A stretch of 64,000 nucleotides of DNA from Zygnema circumcarinatum. Lineage: Eukaryota > Streptophyta > Zygnematophyceae > Zygnematales > Zygnemataceae. Shown here piece after piece: positions 1 to 14,623 of this stretch. A model generated the notes under the pieces. The model was not told where the DNA came from. It worked only from the letters and a program-made list of their open reading frames with translations, and did no database searches. Numbering within the stretch: position 1 is the stretch's first letter; the number at the start of each line of letters is the position of its first letter. The stretch covers positions 211,648 through 275,647 of the forward strand of contig CM074804.1 of assembly GCA_037447605.1 (NCBI GenBank), read 5' to 3'. A program made the position numbers and the translations under genes.

Positions 1-1577
1 CTGCGCTCGAGGGCTGGCCCGCCCCGCGAAGGGGTCGGCGCGCGCGTCCAAGAGGGAACGCACATGCGCCGACCCCGTGCACGCGTCAGGACGCGCCAGC
101 GCGAGTCCCGACGCGCCGCTCCACGTACCCCTTATCTGCCAAGTGGCGGCTACCAAGTCGCCACTTCCATATTGCGCGTCGTGATGCGCCGGCCCACTAA
201 CCCCCTTATCAACCACGTGGCGGAAAATCGATCCGCATTGCCATAGTGCGGTCTGACACACCACTTTTATCACGCCACGTGTCTCCTCGTACCTGAAAAT
301 TTGCGCAGCGCGCCACCGATCTTCCGCCAGTCACGAGCGGACGCGGCCAACGCCACCGACACGCCCGTCCGCGAGCATTGAAGGACCACGTCGGGGTCCG
401 GCCACGCGGCGGGCATGCAGGCGGCCGCACGTGCGAGGTGGTCCCGCAGCGCCACGCGGCGCGGGCGCGCGAGAGAACGGAAGCTCGCAACATGGAACCC
501 GCGTGCATGCAGCCGCCGCGTGGCGTGCTCTCCTCACCTGTCTGCGCCGGCGCGCTCTAACGGCCCCCCTCCTCGCGCGTGGGAAGGGGGGGGCGTTCGG
601 CGTGCGATCGCACGGGCGGGGCCGCCCCTCCAAACGGCCAATGTGCGCGAGGGAGGGAGGGAGTCAGGGAGCCAGGGAGGGCCAGAAAGAGGGCCAGAAA
701 GAGGGCCAGAAAGAGGGCCAGAAGGAGGGCTGAAGGGCCAATGGGCGGGCGGCGGTCGGTGGGGCGTACGAGCAGGTCGAACACTATTGGTCCTCGTGTC
801 ACACACTCTCGTGCCAGGTGGTTTAAACACTCACTTTTTGATATCCTTGCTGATGTGCACAAAATAGGACAATACAAAAACAATCCGTATGACGCGTATA
901 ACCGCAGACGTGAGATTTCCTGTTCTACTGTAACAGCGCAAAGATCACGCATAGATCACGCTATCCCAGTTGCCGTACTTTCAGACTCCGCCGTTTCCCG
1001 CCCGAATACTGTACTGGAAAGTGAAAAGTGGATTTATTTGACTGGTGGTTGGACAAGCAGCAGAGAGAGGTCGATGTGCGGCTCCAGGAGAGGAGGCAGC
1101 CCCTCCTGCAAGGTCAAAAGAGAGATGGCTGAAAGTGGGTGAGGTGAGGGTGAAGGGAAAGGGAAAGGCTGGCAAGGAAGATATTGTTGGTGGGGGAAGT
1201 CTCTGGACCTGAGGAACAAGGAGGAGGAGGAGGAGGAGAGCCAAGGAAGCGGAAGCAGTCGAAGGTACTGCTTGCTTGCTTGCCGCTGCTGTTTTTGGCA
1301 TTGCAAGAGTATGGCTTGTTTCAGAAGCAAGCAGTTGGCTGTGTTAGCTAAAGAATGCAGGTTGCAGACATGCCGCTAAAGAAAATAATCACAATTTCGT
1401 TTGGCTGTAAATTACATATGGCCAACGTTTTGATTGAAATTAACTATCCAAACGCTTTGCTGGAAACTGCAGTTTTAAGAAGTCGACTGAAATTCGCATT
1501 TCTTTTTCTAGATTCAACCCTGCTATTTTCAGCGCCCTAAATCGTGCATGCTATCCGCTGTAGAACTAATTTATGCG

Positions 1578-1615
<38 letters not shown>

Positions 1616-1793
1616 ACCATCTATGATACATTTCCATGGCTAGGCAACGGCGTACAAGCTTAAGTCAGAGCAGCCAACGCAAGAGCACTTTCTTTGGAAG
1701 ATTTTTCGCCCTTCAAATATTTTGACCAAAATGGTGTGCTCTCCTGTATCTGAACGACTATATTAGTATCGTTTGAATAGAAATACATGCTAT
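1..1793. repeat. Left copy of a ~1.8 kb direct duplication
   Basis: This stretch is repeated, with scattered small indels and substitutions, at about 10371-12143. Shared landmarks include the G-box containing tract around 214-281, the GC-rich stretch near 580-640, the stretch around 840-1030 (e.g. TGATGTGCACAAAATAGGAC) and the TA run at 1579-1611. Both copies end in a CT microsatellite, after which the sequences are unrelated. The left copy begins at the window edge, so its true start is unseen. Short open frames inside it are not conserved in length between the copies, so no gene is supported. Confidence 0.9.
1579..1611. repeat. (TA)n microsatellite
   Basis: An uninterrupted run of alternating T and A inside the left copy of the duplication. 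The equivalent site in the right copy (about 11948-11962) is much shorter, so this tract has changed length since the duplication. Confidence 0.95.
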
Positions 1794-1794
1794 A

Positions 1795-1872
<78 letters not shown>

Positions 1873-1890
1873 CTCTCTCGCTCTCTCTCC
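1794..1890. repeat. (CT)n microsatellite closing the left duplication copy
   Basis: About 95 bases of CT dinucleotides with a few interruptions. It lies at the right boundary of the duplicated block, in the same position as the far longer CT array at 12144-12736. Predicted serine/leucine or arginine/glutamate proteins across it are artefacts of the repeat. Confidence 0.95.
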
Positions 1891-2867
1891 CTTTCTCACT
1901 TGGATTTGATTTGAATTTTTTGTTAGTTTTTTCTGGTTCAGATGTGGTGTCTGTGAAGGGGATCAGCGAGGTACTGCAAGGGAGTGTGTGAGATGAAACC
2001 GGCTGAGGGGGGATTGTGAGAGACTAGATTGCAAGAGGCATTTAACTAAATCGAAGCCACAGACCTTAACGGAGTGACTGGAATAGCACGATATCTCAAA
2101 GACTTTCACTTTTCGAAGGTTTTACAGTATTGCTGTCACTTATACTGCATGCTGTTCGTGACCTCCTCTGCAGGGTACTATGGAAGGCATCATGCTAACC
2201 GTTCAGAAGAAAAACTCTTGCGCCTTGAAGTTCTATCTTCACAAGTTGATGTAGGTCAGCTGCCGCGTATCTTGAGCAGCTTGCATCCTGCATGGCAACT
2301 TACTGCAAAGGTCAGAAATTCTGTATTCTGGACGATGCATGTAGGCACGCATTCTGTCTTCATGTTATGTTGCGCAGATCTTTCCAGACTTGACGCTCCT
2401 CTGAATTGGTGGATGCTTCCAGTTTCCGCATTGCTGCTATCTCTCCCAGCGTATGTGACCCATCGGTAAGTAGACACTTACTTCCCATAACATACATATA
2501 GCAATTCATCTCCTTGCGAACCGTTGCACACCGTTTTGCTCAAAACCTTCATTTTGGACTTTCTGCAGAGTGAAACTGCGCATGCGTTTGTATGCGATTG
2601 TACTGTTCATTATCTGGACGCATAGTTGATTTACAGCATTTTGAGACTCCTAAGAGGACTCCTCCCTCACTCTCTCACTATCTCTCTCCCCCCTCTCTCC
2701 CTCTCTACCCGCTTTCTTCCCCCCAATTTCTCCCGCCTTTCTCCGTCTCCCTCCCTCTCCCTTTGACTAGCCGCCTCCCTCCACTCCTCCATCTCCCTCT
2801 CGTTCTACTTCTCCCTCTCTCACTCTCTCCTGTGTGTCTGTGTGGTATGATGGAGGCTCGCTTTCAG
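1891..2867. other. Region without an assigned gene, upstream of the fructosamine-kinase remnant
   Basis: No recognisable protein here. A plus-strand open stretch at about 2330-2468 ends at a good donor (CATCG followed by GTAAG) and encodes a hydrophobic tail (PVSALLLSLPAYVTHR). It could be an exon of the following gene or of an unknown one, but nothing confirms it. Positions 2660-2840 are a CT-rich polypyrimidine tract that reads like the end of an intron leading to the acceptor at 2867. Confidence 0.4.
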
Positions 2868-3753
2868 GCGGCAGATGCATACGACTACGAGATTTGGAGA
2901 CAAAGGTGTCGCGCATAAGTCCAGTGGGAGGAGGATGCATCAACGTGGCAAATCGCTATGACACTGACGCAGGCTCTTTCTTTGTAAAAACAAACAGGTA
3001 TATGCATTCTCTTTCTGGCTAGCTTGGAGCAGCCCAATATCATCTATGCGTATCCGGAAGCAAGCTCGCAGGATGCTGGTTGTATGCTTTGCCTCTAATC
3101 ATCAAGGCTTTCTGAAGCTGCTTCTTTTCAGATTTCCTGCGGATACTATTCAAATGATTTTGAACTCGAGAGAAGACTGCCTGTTCCGCTGGGCTTTCTC
3201 GTCCTGTAGTCAGGAAAGTTGGAGTGCTCGAATGTTGCTTTAAGTAAAACGCTTTCCTTGCAGAAAGCTGCTACATCTTCAGTTATCAAACTCTTGTGGC
3301 TTAGTTGTCTTGCAGAGATGTTGAGCCGGCTATGTTTGAGGCAGACGCTCGCGGATTGGAAGCCATGCACAACACGCGTACTGTGCGATTACCGCATCCT
3401 TTCAAGGTTGGTAACATTCAAAGCCTCATCTTTGGAACCTTTCTGCGGGTGTGGATACGGGTGGACCTTGTAAGCTTGGCAGTGCTTTCAGTGTCTGAAT
3501 CGTCCGATACCTCCCTCTGGAAATCGAATACGCTAGATTTGATTCGCCTTGAAATATTCATGATGTTTTCGAACTTGATCTTGTCCCTCGGAAGCCTTCG
3601 CAACTGGAATTCAAGCAATGTACCACCTTGTTTTGTGAAAATTTTACCATCAAGTGGAGATCTGAATAGCCTCGTCTATGCAGATGTATCGGGGATCGCT
3701 TCCAGGGAGAGGGTCGTTCACCATCATGGAGTACATTCGAGTTCGGTGGTTTG

Positions 3754-3859
3754 AAAGGAGGCCATCGGCAGCACAGCGCATCTAAACCTCTTTTAGTTTC
3801 ATCATGGCGTCATAAGGACCTTGGAACTAGCATTTTCGATTGCTGTATTCGTCATCTTG
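3754..3859. repeat. ~106 bp duplicated segment, copy 1
   Basis: This segment, starting AAAGGAGGCCATCGGCAG, recurs at 4729-4834 with about ten differences. It begins right at the apparent frameshift of the fructosamine-kinase remnant, so the local duplication may be linked to the decay of that gene. Confidence 0.85.
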
Positions 3860-4728
3860 ACATCTTCTCTCATCCCATCTTCATGTTCCTTTTTCTTTGT
3901 TTCCCTTTTTCCGCTGGCGAAAAAGTTGGCTGACTTCCCCCCAATTCTCCACCTGATCCTGACCTGATTAGCGGCTTCGTGTGAATTTTCACCTGCTTGC
4001 TTTTCAGCTCGTGAAGCTCCACTCCCACGAACTCCTGAACTGTGTTCAGGATCTGCAGAAAAAATCACGAAATTCCATACATATCAAAAGACGTAAAAGC
4101 AAACATCGCTCGTAATTAGTCCATCACTAGCGTCATATTAAATAGAGTAAGCTTCTGAACTGAACAATGTCACAAGAGTTAGAGCACCTTGAACTGCAAA
4201 CTGTATAATGGAAATGATTGTAACGACATACCCTGCGATCCCGCACGTCATCTTCACAGTAAACGAGAGCTAAGTCTTGTTTGGTTGAACACGCGAAGCG
4301 CATCATCGGCAATTTCTTGCACACGTTGAAGATTGGAAATCAGGTGCTTTTGTATTTTAAAGTTGGCTTGTGTTACAAGTTCTTAACAGATTCAGAATAT
4401 CAATAGCAATGACGACTGTTTCGTTTTACAGAGGTGGCCACTTTCAGCCATGAATAAAGCCGTATCAGGCCAGTAATAGGAAACAAGAGTCTTTTAAGAT
4501 GCTTAACTGGTAAAAGAGGGCAAAGGCCCGACACTTTATCAGAGAAACGGCAAGATCTGGGCGCTCCGACATTTTTTACTTTCTGTAGGTTACACAGCAT
4601 TTTGTTGCAAGCATTTCAGTAAACAATCCGTGTCGTTTTTCTCAATATAGTTGTCGTCTTCCCAAAGAGTGAAAAATAGAGTCGACTTGCCATGAAAGGC
4701 CTAGTGAGACAGGAATTTACATGGCGAC

Positions 4729-4834
4729 AAAGGAGGCCATCGGCAGGACAGTGCATCCAAACCTCTTTTAGTTTCATCATGGCGTCATAAGGTCCTTGGA
4801 ACAAGCATTCTCGATTGCTCTATTCTTCATCTTG
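4729..4834. repeat. ~106 bp duplicated segment, copy 2
   Basis: Second copy of the segment at 3754-3859 in the same orientation, 975 bases downstream. The sequences flanking the two copies are different. On the minus strand copy 2 keeps a short open frame that is stopped in copy 1, which argues against a conserved coding role. Confidence 0.85.
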
Positions 4835-5173
4835 TCAGTATTTGCAGTTTCCATGCATTCTGAATTCTTGACGATGCAAATGTTACACATATTGAAAATC
4901 TCCCAAGACACCCTAAAGAGCTAGCCATCGTTTTCTATGATCTTTACTGTAATTGATCTGCTGCCTTGGCTCTAAATTGACCTGCCAATGGAGGATTTCT
5001 TTATGGTGTGCAGTTGAGCTGAGAGAATTCCGTCACTATCTGACCTCAAATCTATCAGTTCATGTCTGGGTAGGCAGTGTTGGACCGGAGACTGACAAAG
5101 ATAACCCACTGCTGCATCTCGCAGGAGAGAGCAGCGAAGGGTTCGGTTTTAACCTTAAGAATACATTTGGAAG

Positions 5174-6655
5174 GTACTTTGTGAATTGCACCGAGCTAGA
5201 AAATGCGTGGCACGTACAAAGTGTTGATTAGGATTGGTACACAATTGTGCCGGCACAAAATCAAACTGGCTCACCCTAATTGCTGAAAGGCAAAACATTT
5301 ATGGCGCGAATTGCAAGGGTGCACATTTAGTATGGTCCACACAGTTGGAGGTAAACAGGAAAGACAACATAAAACGAGTTCGCAACTAGCGTGGCCGCCT
5401 CTGAATACTATGATACACACAATAGTGAAACATATACACTGAAATTCCTCCCAAGTCCTATCCTGCTCAGTGTTGTTCCAAAGGCATACTCATTGCAGAT
5501 TCATTCATTCTATTAAAGAGAGTCCCAAAATAGACCTCCCATGGCAGAGGTTCCTTCAGCTCTAAAGATGAAGAGGAGGTTCAGAGAGTCACCTCGTCAA
5601 GCAGAGAATCAATTATCTAATCCAATTATCCACAAAGCTCCGCAGAGGGTCTCTCAAGTACTGCATATCCAGTTGGATCTGCTGAAACCCGCTTCTGCCA
5701 AATGTCTCGAGTCTCACGCACTCCTGGAATGTCTTCAGGCACATCTTCACCACTGTGGAAACAACCTATGTCTGCAGAACAGCGGCGAGCAAAACCTCAA
5801 AAGCTCTTCAGTAAAAGCATATACATGAACGTGATTACAATTCAGGGGCATTTCCATCAAAACTCCTCAAAATTCAGAATGGTACAATCTCAAATTAGGT
5901 GTGCAAGCCTATCCAGGTCACAATGCAAGACCTGGGACTGCCACCTAAATGTATAGCAAAAGGACGCACCACAGCAAGACACTTCATCAGAAGTCAGCAA
6001 TGCTTATTGATTTGTGATAATCACAAGGCAACTTTACATAACACAAAACAGATCGAGATGACTGTTCAAAAAACAAAGCTCTACCACATCTTTCTTTTTC
6101 TTACGTTCGACTCACATTCTTTGAAAAAAGTCCCGGCTATTGCTAGCCTGGCCATCATGTACATGTTCGTAATTGCTTTAACTCGAGCTTTGTGAAAGCT
6201 GCACTCACTAAAGAACACGTTTGCAACATCCTCTGCAAAGTCGATAAGAGTGCTTACCACAACCACATGTTGGCCGAGAACATGTGCGCTCACAGTCATG
6301 CTCCAGAGCCCAAAATCACTGAAACTCACCAGCTCTAAGACCCTGAGAACCGAAAACCACTAAAACACTACCAAAGAGTCAGGGATCCTTGAACCCTACA
6401 GTCTTCAAAACAAACTCAACATAGAAACCCAGAAGTCCATAAATCTAAATGAAACCCAGGAACCCTAGAACCCTACCACGCTGAACCCCAAAATGCGTTC
6501 CTCCTGCGTGGCCTCAGCGATCTTGGTGGATTGCTTTCATCAGGCAGCGCAGAGCTGTCAAGAGTACCAAATATCTTTTTTTCATCATAGGTCACACTTT
6601 GAAAGCCCCCTACAGACTCAGGGCAAAGTGAAACTAGCTTCTCCGCCCTCCCCTT
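5174..6655. other. Intergenic stretch, no gene recognised
   Basis: AT-richer sequence with only short, unrecognised open frames (for example 5541-5828 on the plus strand). From about 6340 to 6490 the sequence becomes rich in degenerate ACCCTA-like words, an introduction to the telomere-like satellite that starts at about 6656. Confidence 0.5.
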
Positions 6656-9511
6656 TATAGGGGGGGGCTCCCTCGGCCTTGGCCTTGCCCCCCTCGGCCT
6701 TGCCCCCCTCGGACTTGGCCCCCCTCGGCGCGGCCCACCCTCAGCCTTGGCCCCTCCCCTTGGCCTTGCCCCCGCCTCGACCTTATGCCCCCCTTCGGCC
6801 TTGCCCCCCTCGGCCTTGCCCCCCTCGGCCTTGCCCCATCGGCCTTGCCCACCTCTAACTCTAAACCTTACCCTAATCCTAACCTACAGGCTTGCCTCCC
6901 TCGGCCTTGGCCTTTGCCCCCCTCGGCCTTGCCCCCCTCGGCCTTGCCCCCCTCGGCCTTGCCCCCCTCGGCCTTGCCCCCCTCGGCCTTGCCCCCCTCG
7001 GCCTTGCCCCATCGGCCTTGCCCACCTCTAACTCTAAACCTAAGCCTAATCCTAACCTATGGGCTTGCCTCCCTCGGCCTTGGCCTTTGCCCCCCTCGGC
7101 CTTGCCCCCCTCGGCCTTTGGCCACCCTCAGCCTTGGCCTTGCCCCCCTTGGCCTTGCCCCCCTCGGCCTTGCCCCCCTCGGCCTTGCCCCCTCGGCCTT
7201 GCCCCATCGGCCTTGCCCACCTCTAACTCTAAACCTAAGCCTAATCCTAACCTATGGGCTTGCCTCCCTCGGCCTTGGCCTTTGCCCCCCTCGGCCTTGG
7301 CCTCCCCTCGGCCTTGCCCCCTCGGCCTTGCCCCCCCCTCGGCCTTGCCCCCCTCGGCCTTGCCCCCCTCGGCCTTGCTCACCTCTAACTCTTAACCCTA
7401 ACCCTAATCCTAACCTATGGGCTTGCCTCCCTCGGCCTTAGCCTGGCCACCATCAGCCATGGCCTTGCCCCCCTCGGCCTTGCCCCCTCGGCCTTGCCCC
7501 CCTCGGCCTTGCTCACCTCTAACTCTTAACCCTAACCCTAATCCTAACCTATGGGCTTGCCTCCCTCGGCCTTAGCCTGGCCACCATCAGCCATGGCCTT
7601 GCCCCCCTCGGCCTTGCCCCCCTCGGCCTTGCACCCCTCGGCCTTGGCCCCCTCGGCCTTTGCCCCCCTCGGCCTTGCCCACTCGGCCTTGCCCCACTCG
7701 GCATTGCCCCCTTTTAACCATAACCCTAACCCTGATCCTAACCCTAAAAAAAAAGGAGAAGAACCTTACCTGCACTGGCGCGCACTTCCCACTTCTCCGC
7801 CCTCCCCTTTATAGGGGGGGGCTCCCTCGGCCTTGGCCTTGCCCCCTCGGCCTAGGCCCCCTCGGCGTTGACCCCCTCGGCCTTGCTCACCTCTTCCTCA
7901 TAACCCTAACCCTAATCCTAACCTATGGGCTTGCCTCCCTCGGCCTTAGCCTGGCCACCATCAGCCATGGCCTTGCCCCCCTCGGCCTTGCCCCCCTCGG
8001 CCTTGCACCCCTCGGCCTTGGCCCCCTCGGCCTTTGCCCCCCTCGGCCTTGCCCACTCGGCCTTGCCCCACTCGGCATTGCCCCCTTTTAACCATAACCC
8101 CTAACCCACAGTCCTAACCTAAAAAGAAAAAGGAGAACATACCTGCACTTGGCGCGCACTTCCCACTTCTCCTCCCTCCCCTTTATAGGGGGGGGCTCCC
8201 TCGGCCTTGGCCTTGCCCCCCTCGGCCTTGCCCCCCTCGGCCTTGCCCCTTGCCCCCCTCGGCCTTGCCCCCCTCGGCCTTTGGCCTTGCCCTCAGCCTT
8301 GGCCTTGCCCCCCTTGGCCTTGCCCCCCTCGGCCTTGCCCCCCTCGGCCTTGCCCCCCTCGGCCTTGCCCCATCGGCCTTGCCCACCTCTAACTCTAAAC
8401 CTAAGCCTAATCCTAACCTATGGGCTTGCCTCCCTCGGCCTTGCCCTTTGCCCCCCTCGGCCTTGCCCCCCTCGGCCTTTGGCCACCCTCAGCCTTGGCC
8501 TTGCCCCCCTTGGCCTTGCCCCCCTCGGCCTTGCCCCCCTCGGCCTTGCCCCATCGGCCTTGCCCACCTCTAACTCTAAACCTAAGCCTAATCCTAACCT
8601 ATGGGCTTGCCTCCCTCGGCCTTGGCCTTTGCCACCCCTCAGCCATGGCCTTGCCCCCCTCGGCCTTGCCCCCCTCGGCCTTGCCCCCCTCGGCCTTGCC
8701 CACCTCTAACTCTAAACCTAACCCTAATCCTAACCTATGGGCTTGCCTCCCTCGGCCTTGGCCTTTGCCCCCCTCGGCCTTAGCCTGGCCACCATCAGCC
8801 ATGGCCTTGCCCCCCTCCCCCCTCGGCCTTGCACCCCTCGGCCTTGCCCCCCCTTGCCCCCCATTGGACTTACCAACTCGGCCTTGCTTTACTCGGCATT
8901 GCCCTTTGCCCAGCCTAGCCTAACCTGAGTCTAGCCCTAACAAAAAGGAAAAGGGGAAGGAGACCTTACCTCTGTGGCGCGCACTTCCCACTGTTGGCGT
9001 GCTGAAAGAAGCGGAGCAGGGCAGAGTGTGCTTCTCCGCCTCCCCACTTTATAGAGGCTCCCTAACAGCCCTTGCCCCCCTCAGCCTGCCCCCCCCTCGG
9101 ACTCTTAGCCCCCCTCGGCCTTTGGCCACCCTCCCCCTTGGCCTTGCCCCCCTCGGCCTTGCCCCCTCGGCCTTGCCCACCTCTAACTCTAAATCTAACC
9201 CTAATCCTAACCTTTGGGCTTGCCTCCCTCGGCCTTGGCCTTTGCCCCCCCTCGGCCTTGCCTCCCTCGGCCTTGCCTCCCCTCGGCCTTGCCCCCCTCG
9301 GCCTGGGCCTTGCCCCCTCGGCCTTGCCCACCTCTTACTCTAAATCTAACCCTAATCCTAACCTTTGGGCTTGCCTCCCTCGGCCTTGGCCTTTGCCCCC
9401 CCTCGGCCTTGCCTCCCTCGGCCTTGCCTCCCTCGGCCTCTGCCCCCCTCGGCCTTGCCCACTCGGCATTGGCCCCTTTTAACCCTAACCCTAACCCTGA
9501 TCCTAACCCTA

Positions 9512-9542
<31 letters not shown>

Positions 9543-10225
9543 AAGGAGAAGAACCTTACCTGCACTGGCGCGCACTTCCCACTGTTGGCGCGCTGAAAAG
9601 AGAAGCGAACTCAGGGCAGAGTGAAACTAGCTTCTCCGCCTCCAGGGGGGCTCCCTCGGCCTTGGCCTTGCCCCCCTCGGCCTTGCCCCCTCAGGACGGC
9701 CCCTGGCCTTTGGCCACCCTCAGCCTTGGCCTTGCCCCCTCGGCCTTGCCCCCTCGGCCCTGTCCTTCGCCTCCCCCTCTAACTCTAAACCTAACCCTAA
9801 TCCTAACCTATGGGCTTGCCTCCCTCGGCCTTGGCCTTTGCCCCCTCGGCCTTAGCCTGGCCACCATCAGCCATGGCCTTGCCCCCCTCGGCCTTGCCCC
9901 CCTCGGCCTTGCCCCCTCGGCCTTGCCCCCTCTTGCCCACCTCTAGCCTATCTCCTAACCTATGGGCTTGCCTCCCTCGGCCTTGCCCTTTGCCCCCCGG
10001 CCTTGCCCCCCTCGGCCTGGGTCCCCTCGGCCTTGCCCACCTCGGCCTTGCCCACCTTTAACCCTAACCCTAACCCTTATCCTTACCTAAAAAAAGGAAA
10101 AAATGGGAAGAGTAGCGCCTTACCTGCACTGGCGCGCGCACTCCCCACTGTTGGCACGCTGAAAGAAGCGGGCACCAGGGGCAAAAGTGAAACTAGCTCC
10201 TCCGCCTTCCCTCCCTTTATAGGGG
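6656..10225. repeat. Composite satellite: GC-rich ~15 bp minisatellite alternating with telomere-like blocks
   Basis: The basic unit is CCCCTCGGCCTTGCC with length variants caused by the C-run. Runs of 3-8 units are separated by telomere-like blocks such as CTAACCCTAATCCTAACC, usually followed by TATGGGCTTGCCTCCCTCGG. Larger blocks are divided by a unique leader containing an A-run, CCTTACCTGCACTGGCGCGC, GAAACTAGCTTCTCCGCC and CTTTATAGGGGGGG. Leaders or leader fragments lie near 6600-6660, 7745-7820, 8120-8195, 8940-9060, 9515-9650 and 10085-10225, about six in all. The array runs directly into the right copy of the 1.8 kb duplication. Proline/alanine/leucine-rich open frames on plus and KAEGG-type frames on minus follow from the 15-base period and are not evidence of a gene. 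Confidence 0.95.
9512..9535. repeat. A-run in satellite leader
   Basis: A poly-A stretch of about two dozen bases between telomere-like CCCTAA units and the leader of the next satellite block. Shorter A-runs stand at the equivalent places near 7746 and 10088, so it belongs to the repeat unit rather than being a retroposed tail. Confidence 0.8.
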
Positions 10226-10370
10226 GGCGATCGCGCCTGAGTGGCTGGCCCGCCCGCAGAAGAAGGTCGGCGCGCGCGTCCAAAACGACGCGCGTGCGCG
10301 CGTCGGAACTGCGCGCGCTGCGCTCGAGGCACAGCCCGCCCGCGAAGGTCGGCGCGCGCCGGGACGCGCT
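10226..10370. repeat. GC-rich degenerate tandem repeat at the satellite/duplication junction
   Basis: Two to three degenerate copies of a roughly 75-base GC-rich motif containing GCGCTCGAGG, CCCGCGAAG and GTCGGCGCGCGC. The same motif opens the window (positions 1-50), so the left duplication copy is probably preceded by the same satellite outside the window. Confidence 0.65.
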
Positions 10371-13390
<3,020 letters not shown>

Positions 13391-13675
13391 CAGAGCGTGG
13401 CCAGGCCAGTTTCTGCTGCGCGCTCGTGGCGCGGTGCTGCCTCTCTCCTTTTCCCTCTCTACCTCTTGTTTGCCAGCACGGTCTATTGATATACGCCACC
13501 CGGTAGCGGTATTGAGCGTCATTGGTATCCTTCCTCAATGGATAAGCGATTTCTTTGTTTTGATCATGTTCGACCCATCCCGTTGACAGAGTTTTGGATC
13601 ACAGAGCATGCTTCTTCTTTCTCATGCATTTCATGCCATGGCATCTTGATACGTGGCATGAGATGAGCATGTCAG

Positions 13676-14623
13676 GTACAGGAGGCAGCCGATTGGCTAG
13701 GAGCGGACTGTGTTGCACGATACGTAACTTTGGTGGAGCTACCGGAGTTGAGAGATCTCAACTGGGGCGCATGGAGGGTACGTAGAAACCCATCTTTCCA
13801 TTTTTTTTCATGGTCTGTGTTTTTCCTTTTTGGCATTATGGTGAAGTGAAATATCGTAACCCGAATGAGAATGAAGACTTCGAAAGAGCAGAAGGTTGGG
13901 GTTGTTCTATTGCTTCAGTAAAGGGATGTCGGGATGTTTCATTCTTTAGAGACATAAGGATGAGAGGAGTTCGTAATATGACTGGTATGCAAAGCATGAC
14001 CTAAATTGGGCCTGTTCAGTTTCAAGGTTCAGATCCTCCTAAAATAGCGGAACTGCAATAATGAACCACTGCTACTCTGCCTGCATTGAGTACTGGAACA
14101 AGGTAGCTATTCTCATCTGTAGCTATTGACAATTGAATGAAGATTGAGAGGGTAATGTTTCTTTGAGGCGCAAATAGAGGAATGTATTGTCCTGTCGCTG
14201 CAGGGGATGGTGAAGGACACGCTTAGCCACGATGAAAGATGGAAAGGCACATTTCTGCTGGAGGGCGCTGAGGATGGAGTGACTCTGCACTGTATGTGGG
14301 AGCGAGCTGGAAGAGCCTGGGAAGCGATCCTCCGGCACTTGGCAGAAGCAGAGTCAAGTGGCGAGTCAGCAGAAGAAGACAACAGCAAGACGGTGGTTGT
14401 AGTGGGGCATGACATCATCTACTCGGCTATGTTGGGGCATTGCCTTCAACTCCAGCCGGAAAATGTGGGCTCTTTCCATCTCGATACAGGAAGCTTAAGT
14501 GTGATCGATTTTCCAGATGGGCCGACGGGCAAGGGAGTAGTCCGATGCCTTAACTATACGGCCCACTTAAGGCGTTGGGCTGTGCCTGTTACAAGCCCCT
14601 CCAGCAACGATGAATATTTCTGA
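13676..14623 (+). CDS. 2-carboxy-D-arabinitol-1-phosphatase-like, C-terminal part (histidine phosphatase family)
   Basis: Plant CA1P phosphatase dephosphorylates the nocturnal Rubisco inhibitor 2-carboxyarabinitol 1-phosphate in the plastid; the enzyme carries two histidine-phosphatase-like regions. Two exons with matching phase are seen, 13676-13777 and 14204-14623 (donor GTACGT, acceptor CGCTGCAG). They read VQEAADWLGADCVARYV, LPELRDLNWGAWRG, VVVVGHD and DTGSLSVIDFPDGPTGKG, then RCLNYTAHLRRW, which I recognise as the C-terminal half of the plant enzyme. The RHG catalytic motif and the whole first domain should lie upstream, but that space is microsatellite and satellite. Either the N-terminal exons are far upstream beyond the repeats, or the gene is truncated. 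The stop is at 14621-14623. Confidence 0.82.

Larger units (their letters stand above)
2868..5173 (+). pseudogene. Fructosamine/ketosamine-3-kinase, N-terminal remnant
   Basis: Fructosamine-3-kinases phosphorylate ketoamines on glycated proteins and so help remove them; the plant form is chloroplast-targeted. Four exon-like pieces match the plant-type family in order. 2868-2997 gives ISPVGGGCINVA and NRYDTDAGSFFVKTNR (nucleotide-binding lobe with the lysine). 3316-3410 gives PAMFEADARGLEAM. 3706-3740 gives SFTIMEYI. 5125-5173 gives ESSEGFGFNLKNTFG. The first three join with consistent splice phase (2997/3316 and 3410/3706). After SFTIMEYI the expected EFGG continues only in the +1 frame. No exon for the following helix, and none for the catalytic C-terminal lobe, is found before the satellite at 6.6 kb. 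I infer a broken or truncated gene; a sequencing error plus unrecognised exons is the alternative. Confidence 0.72.

Noticed and set aside
6747-10061. Long Pro/Ala/Leu-rich and Lys/Ala/Glu/Gly-rich open frames in the satellite
   Set aside because: The ~15-base unit avoids stops in several frames at once; frames shift with C-run length and there is no consistent start or conserved frame.
6656-10225. True telomere
   Set aside because: CCCTAA words occur only in short blocks fused to other repeat parts, and ordinary genes continue on the right; no terminal run is present.
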